DNA of 64,000 nt from Molossus alvarezi (lineage: Eukaryota > Chordata > Mammalia > Chiroptera > Molossidae), in the NCBI GenBank assembly GCA_037176705.1, contig CM073905.1:34318986-34382985 (forward strand), read 5' to 3'. Numbering within the stretch: position 1 is the first letter of the stretch; each line of letters starts with the position of its first letter. A program made the position numbers and the translations under genes. Of the stretch, positions 40,001 to 49,000 are shown piece after piece. The notes under the pieces were generated by a model. That model saw nothing but the letters and a program-made list of their open reading frames with translations. It had not been told where the DNA came from and did not search any database.

Positions 40001-43000
40001 AGCTTAATATTTAAGCCAGTGGCTTCTTTTTGGACAGTGCAGCTCTGAAGTACAGAGAAAGAAAGATTGAAAAGTGTTTCTTCAGTATTTTTCACATTTG
40101 ACAATCTCATTTGTCCTGATAATTTGCTCAGTAAACGTTTCTGGGTGTGAACAAAGCTGACCTTGAGCCCAGCCCCATCTGAACCCAGCCTTAGCTGGGG
40201 GATGTGAACTCATGCCTGAGGAGGCTCTGCACTCCTCTGTCGGGAGGGGGTGTGGCCACAGGAGTTCTGATTCCGGTGCTTTGGCCTATAGCAGATCTGC
40301 CTTAAGTGAGAAAAAGCCAACTGTGAAGCCCAAGTCCCCGGAAAAGAGCAAGCCAGATGAAAAGGACCCAGAAAAGTCACCCACCAAAAAACAAGAAGGT
40401 GAGTGAGCACCGTGGGGCTGATGCGGGCCTGGGGCAGCTTCCCCCTGGGGTCGGGCGGCCCATCTGGGACCAGCCTCTTTGCTTTCACCTGACTAGCTGG
40501 GCACCCGTGGGCTTTCATTTAGGCAGGGGCAGCATTGCTAAGGACACGGGCAACATAATCTGGCCCGTGGAGCTGTCTTCGATGACCATGAACTTGAGGT
40601 CAAAAGAGCAGCTCCAGAAATACCATATACCCAAGGTGAAGAATAGATGATTGTGACTGAAAGTAAAAACCTGAACATCTGATTAGAAATTTTCTTCCAA
40701 CCCTGGCCAGTTTGGCTCAGCGGTTAGAGCGTCAGCCCGCGGACCAAAGAGTCGCGGGTTCGATTCCGGTCAAGGGCATGTACCTCGGTTGCAATTCATC
40801 CCCGGCCCTGGTCCAGGGGTCGTGAGGGAGGCAGCCAGTCGATGTGTTCCTCTCACGTCGATGTTTCTCTCTCTCTCTTCTACTCCTACTCTATCTGAAG
40901 ATATTTGAAAAATTATCCTCGGGTGAGGATTTAAAAAAAAAGAAATTTTCCTCCAGAAGGTTCTTACCTGGGGCATTAGAACGTTAGCCTCCTAAAGGCC
41001 CAGGCAGAGTTGGAGAAAGCTATTCTCATTGTCACAAAGTTAGTCAGGAGTGTTTGAGAGTAGAGAAAGGAAGGACCGGGAAAAGCACTGTACCACTTGG
41101 GGACTCCATGGGACTGAGCTGTGGCTCGGGGACCCCACGAGGTTGGGTGATGCGTGTATGTGGGCGCACGTGGAGCTGGCCAGTTAGCAGAGCCCGGAGT
41201 GACGGGAGGCAGGAGGGGTTCGATGGATCGGGCCCTGAGAGGCCCCGCTGCGTGCGGTTCTCCCAGACTCCCTAACACTGCGAACACTCCCCATCAGTCC
41301 CCGAGGAAAAGTATCTGACTCTGGAAGGGTTCCACAAGTTCGTTGTTGACCGAGCCAAGCAAGACATCCGCAGTGTCTGGAGAGCCATCCTGTCCTGTGG
41401 TTATGATCTGCACTTTGAGAGGTGAGGAGCCGTGCTTCAGCCCCTTTCATACTTTGTGTAAAGGTGTTTTCGGCCCCTGCGTGCACCCCAGGAAATACTT
41501 CCTGGGGAGCCGTTCTGTCTGCCCTGGAGGAATCCGGCACTCCCCCAGCCCCGAGGCCCCTGCCCAGCTTGCCCTTCTGCCCCCAGGTGTGCCTGTATCG
41601 ATGTCCGCCACGCGCACAAGGCCTCGAGGAAGTGGACCCTGGAGATGGACGTGGCACTCGTGCAGTATATCAACCGGCTGTGCCGCCACCTGGCCATCAC
41701 GCCCGCTCGGCTCCACCCCCATGAGGTGTATCTGGACCCCACAGACGCCGCCGACCCCAGAGTGGCCTGTCTGTTGAGTATGTGTCCTGGGGAAACGCCT
41801 TTCCTGGACACCCCGTGCACTGCCCTGTCAGGGAGTCGGTAATACACCCCAAAATCATGCACACAGGAAAAGGACATTCTCTGTAAGTCCACCCCTGGAA
41901 AACGACCCCTCTCACATGTTGACAGATGGCCCCTGGGCTCGTTTCTGCGCCTGTTCCCACGTGGACTCAGCTGCTGCACCGGCCCAGCCCACTCCGCCAC
42001 ATGCCCTGAGCCCTGCTCTTTCCTGGGTACTGTGGGGATCGTGGGCAAGAAACGGTCCCAAAGTCTGCCTCTCGCAGTGGGAGAGGAGACAGACGTGAGG
42101 ACAAAGGACAGTGTGCCAGTGTCTCTACTTCCTGGGGTTTTCATTGTTGTTGTTAATCCTCACCAGAGGATGTGTTTTTCATTGATTTTTAGAGAGAGTG
42201 GGAGGGAGGGGGAGAGACAGGGAGAGAAACATTGATGTGAAAGAGACACATGGATTAGTTGCCTTCCACATGCACGCAAACTGGGGCCAGGGATCGAACC
42301 TGCAACTCAAGTACTTGGCCTTGACTGGGAATTGAGTCTGCAACCTTCAGTGCCAGGGCCCGTGCTCTAACTATGGAGCCACCTCGGCCAGGGCTCTACT
42401 GCCTGCTTTCGATGCCATTGGGGGAAAGGTACTCAGGACTCTGCACTGTTGTTGTAGCTTCCTATAAGTCGGTAATTATTTCAAAATTAAGTGTAAAAAT
42501 AATGTAGTACAGAGTCCTGGCATGGCCCCAGAGGTGGGCTGAGGGGACCTGGGATCCCTAAAGACCCAGGGCCTCTTGCTGGCCGGCCCGGGCCTTGCCC
42601 TGTGTCTCAGGCGCACTGGAGTGATACCCACTGCAGATCCTCCTGGTCCCTCTCCAATGCCCCACTGCTGGCAGCCCTCCCCAGGGGTAGGGACCACCTG
42701 AGTTTGTTCACAAATGGAGTCTCAGCCTCGCTCTGCTGAGACACCAGCCTGACTGCCCCTGTGACCCCCAGACGTGCCCATTGAGAGCCTGCGCCTGCGC
42801 TTCGCCCTGCTCCAGTCCCTGAACACCACGCTGGAGACCTTCTTCCTGCCCCTGGTGGAGCTGCGCCAGACGCCCATGTACACCCACAGCATCGCGGCCC
42901 TGCTGAAGGAGGCCAAAGGTCAGTGTCTGGGCCCACCAGGGCCAGCCGACAGGCAGTGTCACCCGGCCATCACCCACCTCCCGGCCACTGCCCAGGATGA

Positions 43001-46000
43001 CACCCCACACCCAGCTGCACACTTGACCTGCAGGTCCCCTCTGGGGCAGCCGTTCACCCAAGAGCAGTTTCTCGACACTCTGAAGAAAATGAAACTCCTG
43101 AGCAAGAAGCAAGTGCTCGGCCTGTTAGAAAGACCTCAGGTTGAAGGTCTGCTTCCCAGAGACCGCCATGAATAGATGGGCTCCTGTCCGACTCTTCTAG
43201 TCACACAGATACACACACACATTTTTGTCTTACTTTTTAATCAAAAATGGGCATTATACGTTCTGCTGTGTGACTCCATTCTGTCCAACCACCTGCTTGA
43301 GTCCCCTCACCTCCCAGGCCGCCGTGTGGGCGCCGTAGTTGGTTTGTAGCCTTTTCTCGATGGATAGACGCTCGGGTGGTTTCCATTTTTTGCTGTTTCA
43401 GGAAATGCTACAGCAAGCTTCTTTGTTTATATGAGTTTGGGTTTGTATTTCTGCCCTCTGGGTGTCTCCTTGGCATGACAAATTCTGCAGGTTTGTGAGT
43501 TAACATCTGGGTAGATCCTAAGGAATCGTCCTCCAGAAATTCCTGACTGCTGAGGCCCCCACCCAGGGACCTGATGGGCGTCCCAGGAGGGATGGGACAA
43601 ATCCATAGGGTACAGCATGGCCTCAGCCAGGCCTCGGGGGACTGGGAGGAAGGGAAGTAGTCCCATCCCAGACTCTCCACATTCCTCCCATCAGGGCTGA
43701 TCTTCTATGACACGAAGGTGACTGTCATGAACCGGGTGCTGAATGCCACCGTGCAGAGGACTGCTGACCACGCAGCGCCCGAGATCACTTTGGACCCCCT
43801 AGAGATTGTGGGAGGTAAGACTAGCTACGCAGACCAGAAAATGCAAGTAGCGGTATTTGAATGAGCGAGTGATTTCTCGCACATGAAAGAAGCCTCTAGA
43901 TCCTAGAGTCTAGAAGAAGGGAGCCCAGGGCTGCCGGGACAGCTCCCCGCTCACGGCTGCTCTGTGGCTGCAGCATCCGTCCCTGAGAGAGCTCTGCACT
44001 CTGGGTGGCAGGAGGGGCCCGGCCACACCCACTGCAGGGCAGGCCGCGATGTGTGGACTTCGTTCTGGTTGGCCGTGGACCTGATAAAGTTGGGGTTCTG
44101 GCACCAAAAAGGGCCTGGGGTGAGGGTGACCTCCCCAGGAGACACAGGGAAGGATGGGAGGGGCCAGCACTTGGAGAACTGGGGAGGTGGCTCCGCGTGG
44201 AAAGGTGTGAAGGTGTTCCTGGAGCAGAGAGAGGCAGGTGGCCCTGGCCGGCGTGGCTCAGTGGTTAGAGCATCAGCCTGCGGACCAAAGAGCCTCAGGT
44301 CCAATTCAGATCAAGGGCACATACCTCAGTTGCGGTTCGATTCCTGGCCCCGGCCAGGTTCATGCGGGAGGCAACCAGTCTTTCACATCGATATTTCTCT
44401 CTCTCTCCCCAACTCTATCTGAAGATAAATGGAACAATGTTCTCGGGTGAGGGTTTAAAAATATAAGAGGGAGAAGGCAGGAGGCTGGATGAGGGCAGAG
44501 TGAGGGCTGAGAAGCAGGCAGAGGCCTAACAAGGTGGTTGTCCTGTCGGGGAAGGGCTGGGGGTGTTTTCTCAGTTCCTTTCTCTCTTTCCAGGGGAGAT
44601 CAGAGCTTCTGAAAACTCCTACTTCTGCCAAGCTGCAAGGCAGCTAGCCTCGGTGCCATCGTCTCAGCTTTGTGTCAAACTGGCTAGTGGTGGCGACCCC
44701 ACCTACGCCTTCAACATCCGCTTCACTGGGGAGGAGGTCCACGGCACCAGTGAGTGGCAGCCCCATCCGGCCCCAGCCAGCCAGTCTAGGTGGAGGCCGA
44801 TGTAGAGTGCAGATGTCCTGTGGTTATTTTTAGCCTAAACTGCCCAAGATTTCCCCCATCAGCACAGTCAAAGCCACATCCTCCTCGTCTGCTCTGTGGC
44901 AGCCAGGACTGGCCCCGGGTGGCTGCCCCTCCAGCCTCTCAGGTCCAGCCACTGCAGACTTGTGTCTGCCATCGGTCTAGGACTTCAGCCTGGTGCTGTC
45001 CAGGCTCAGGGACCACTCTGCTCAGTGCTAGGGCGCTCTTGCTGCTAAGTGGACCCGGGCAGGACGCCCTCGGTGCGGACTGGCCTTCTGCCCCAGGGGA
45101 GCCCCTGGCTGAGGGTTGGTTGGGCTAAAAGCTGTGCGTGCCCCACGAGAGACAGGGCGTCGGGAGCCCTTGATGGAACGGGACCTTCTGCCATTTCACT
45201 CTTTAAGGATGGGAAAAGGCAGCTCAGAACATGTTCCCTCGTGGCCCTTGTCATTTGTAGCCCAGATAGTCAGGAAATGTCTCCCACTCTGGATGGAGAA
45301 GACACCCAGCTCTTTCATTTGGGTACACTGGGTAGGAAAGGCTATCGGGGCAGCTCCGGCTCCGTCCCCACCCTGGTCTTGGCGGCTCCGCCAGCACTGG
45401 TTCTCTGAGAACAGAGCTCAGAGTGTGCCAGGCCCCTGCCCAGCACCCTGCACTCCTCACAGCGCCACAGACGCCAGCAAGCCCCACTTTGCAGGGAGGT
45501 GAACTGGGCACCGCACGGTCGGACAGCGGTCAGGCAGTTCCAGCCCAGGTCTGTCCCATTCCAAAGCCCCGCCCTCACACTTGGCTTCAGCAGGCAAGAA
45601 TCTGAGTGAGGGCCAGGCCCTGACAGCTGTCCCCAAGCAAGCCCTCCCCATGGCTCTGACCAAACACACAGTTGTGCTCAGAGCTTCCTGACCTGCAGGG
45701 AATGCACAGTTGACGAAGAGGCCCAGCCGCGGAGAGGAATTTTACAAGAAAACCGAAAGCACCTTTGGAACGGCAGCCATAGGAAGCTGATAATTGCCCA
45801 TTGCCCTTTGTACATGTTCATGAGTTTGTCCATCCACGTGTGCGTTCACTGAACAAATCCTGAGCGCCTGGTCTCAGGGCAGCCGTGCTGAGCGAAGCAG
45901 TTGCCCTGCTCTGGGCACAGCAGGCAGACGTGGCCCGAACACGCCCCCAGATCAGAGTAGGCTCACAGCCGTGAGAGCGGCCCCGTAGGAGTCTGCGTTC

Positions 46001-49000
46001 GTCTCTGGAAACTAGTCTGTGACTTCAGAGGACTTTAGTACAAAAGGCTGTTCAAAAGTATAAGCTCCTTGAGGAGAAGGATCATGTCATGGTCATCGCT
46101 GTTTTTCTAGAACCAGCACAGTAGTTATACTTTGTGACTGCCGGACACATTGACTACAAAATAAATTGTTTTGCTTAGATTTGAAGCAAAATTTTATTAG
46201 TTAGAGGGGACTAAGAATAATCAGGGAACAATGAAATGAGTTCTCTTGTTTGGAAAAAATGTGAATAGTGCATTCATTCATAAATAGGCCAGCAGTAGGC
46301 TTTATTTAACTTTTCTTTTTTTGTCATTTGTTTGAAAGAAAAAAAGGGAAGTAAAAACTCCAAGGTCAAAAAAAAAAGAAGAAACTAGTCTGTGAGGGTG
46401 GGACAGTTACTGTCCCCATCTGATAGACTGAGTGACTGAGGCTGGTTCCCAGGGGAAGTGATTTCCCAGGGTTGCCCAGCTAGTAAGAGACACAGCAGGA
46501 TGTGACCCCAGGCCTCCAGCCCACAGCAAGCTTTCTGTCCGCTCCACCGTGACTGCAGTCAGGTTGGCAGATGAGTCGATGTTCCAGGGTGCAGACGGGC
46601 GTGTTGGGCAGGGAGGCTGGCAGGGTCCCGGCGCTAACAGGGCTCCACCTGTCCCGCAGGTGGCTCTTTCCGCCACTTCCTGTGGCAGGTGTGCAAAGAG
46701 CTGCAGAGCTCCTCGCTGTCCCTCCTGCTGCTGTGCCCCAGTTCAGCGGTCAACAAGAACAAGGTAAGGTGCCCGCCGCCCCAGTGATCGGTGCCCAAGG
46801 GACAGTGGCTCTGCCCTTTCACAAGTCTTCCTAGTCTGGGTGGGGCCGGCTGGGCCAGCTTCGGGACACCTGTTCCCAGCACACGTCAGTCACCTCGTCT
46901 GTGCCTCCATGTCCAGGGCAAGTACATCCTGACCCCCAGCCCCATCACCTATGGGGAGGAGCAGCTGCTGCACTTCCTGGGGCAGCTGCTGGGAATCGCA
47001 ATGCGAGCAGATGTCCCTCTGCCTCTGGACCTGCTGCCCTCCTTCTGGAAAACACTGGTGGGCGAGCCCCTGGACCCTGACCAAGACCTGCAGGAAGCAG
47101 ACATACTCACCTACAACTATGTCAAGAAATTTGAGAGTGTAAGTGAAAAGTACATTTAGTCTGGGGACAATGGGTCCCCAGAGCAGTGCCCTGGGACCCT
47201 TATTGCTGCCACTATGGCCCCAACTAAAGACTGGCTGGCTCTCCCAAAGAACATTAGGGCTGTGAGCCATCTCTGGCAGCAAGGCTTGCTTTGTGGCAAC
47301 AGAGCCTCTGGCTTCCCTCCCTGGTGACAGCAGCTGACTGTGGGTGACCTGACCAGCCTTCCTAGGTCTCCTAGGGACACAGGGCTGAAGGGTTTCCAGC
47401 AACTGAATGAGCAGAGGTGTGGGCAAGAAATGCTGTGAGCAGACCCGGTCTGACTTCACAGAGCTCTGCTTCAGAGCCTCGTCAGGAGCACACACCAACC
47501 CGGCCGGTGTGGCTCAGTGGACTGAGCATGTCCCATGGCCTGAGAGGTCCTGGTTCCATTCCTGGTCAGGGCTCATGCCCAGGTTTCAAGCTTGATCCCC
47601 AGTAGGGGGCGTGCAGGAGGCAGCTGATCGATGTATCTCTCACATCAATGTTTCTATCTCTCCCTTCCTCTCTCTCTAAAAAAATCAATAAAAACATATT
47701 AAACACAGATCAGTTCCTGGAGATCTCCTAAGATTGGCAGGGAAGACAGGGAATGGAGCTCTTGGTCCCTCCCCTTGTGCACAGAGATAGCGAGGACACA
47801 GCAACATCTGACCAGCCCTCTCCGCACACAGACAGCCCTGGAGGACATGTAGTCGGTGCCCAGGCTCCCTCCTGTGAGCCTGTGGGAGCCGCTCAGGTCC
47901 ATCCATCAGTTCAGCAGCCATGAGGCCTGCCCTGGGCTCGGCTCTGGGCTCACGTCCTGGCCTCAGGGAGCTCCCAGGCTGCTGGGGGGCTGTCTTCAGA
48001 CGCCCTCACCACAGGCCAGACGGGGAGTGAGGCTCAGAGAGGCGAGCTGGCCGGAGCAGAGGCCCTGGTGGATCCCAGGTCTGTCCAGCTAAAAGCCTGC
48101 GCAGTGTGGCCGAGGCCTCTGACCTAGCCGCTGCCCTTGAGGCCGGCTGCCTCCGCTCACTGGGGAGCTGGCTGGTGTCCGAGACCCCTCTGGGCTGCTC
48201 CCTGGGGGCCTCAGCTGAAGGAGATCGTCAGCTGATTCTGCTTCCACTGGCACAAAACTCCATGGGCCGTCTGGGGGCCTCTGCCAGGCTCTGTAGTCGT
48301 CCCCTTAGCTACCACTTGAGGGCAGACTGCTCAAGGGAGTAGCAAAGCCGAGACACACAGCAGTTGGCTTCTCAGCAGAAAGCGGGACAGTGGATGTCTG
48401 AAGAGTGAAAGCAGGAGCCCCCTATGGGCTGGGGATTTGTGGGTGCCCGCTAGGCACCGCTCTAAGAAGTCCTCCTGGGGCTGTGGGTGGCAGCCCGGGC
48501 CTACGGCCTACGGGATGTAAGGGGTGACCAGGCTGATAGTCTAGCAAGGCTCTGTCTGAAGGGGATGGGCCGCCACGGAGGTGCTGGCCTACCAGGAATA
48601 CAGAACCACAGCAGGGTGGGGGCGGGAGGCACGCGAGCCGGGAAGAGATGCCCTGAGCCTTCCGGGTGCCTGCAGCCTTTGCCATTGTGAGGGGGCTGCG
48701 GCACAGGACACATCCGTGCTCAGACCCAACTCTCCCTCCCAGAGCTGAAGGCCCATCTCCTCTGGCTCCAGCCCTGCTGTCTCGGCAGCCTGTGCGCGGC
48801 AGCGCTCTCTGGAGCCTAGTTCGGTGTGCCGGACGGGGCAGGAGCCCCGATGGGATTAAGTCAGGGCTCTCTGCCGGCAAGTGACAGAAAGCCCAGCTCA
48901 AACCAGCTTAGGAAAAACACTTTTTTCTTTGAGTTTGTACTTACTTTAGAGAGAGAGGACTGGAAAGGGAGAGAGAGAGAAAGAAACACTGATCAGTTGC

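Noticed and set aside
41437..42144. 235-codon frame on the - strand
   Set aside because: Overlaps two HECTD4 exons and introns in antisense; no motif and no splice or promoter context.
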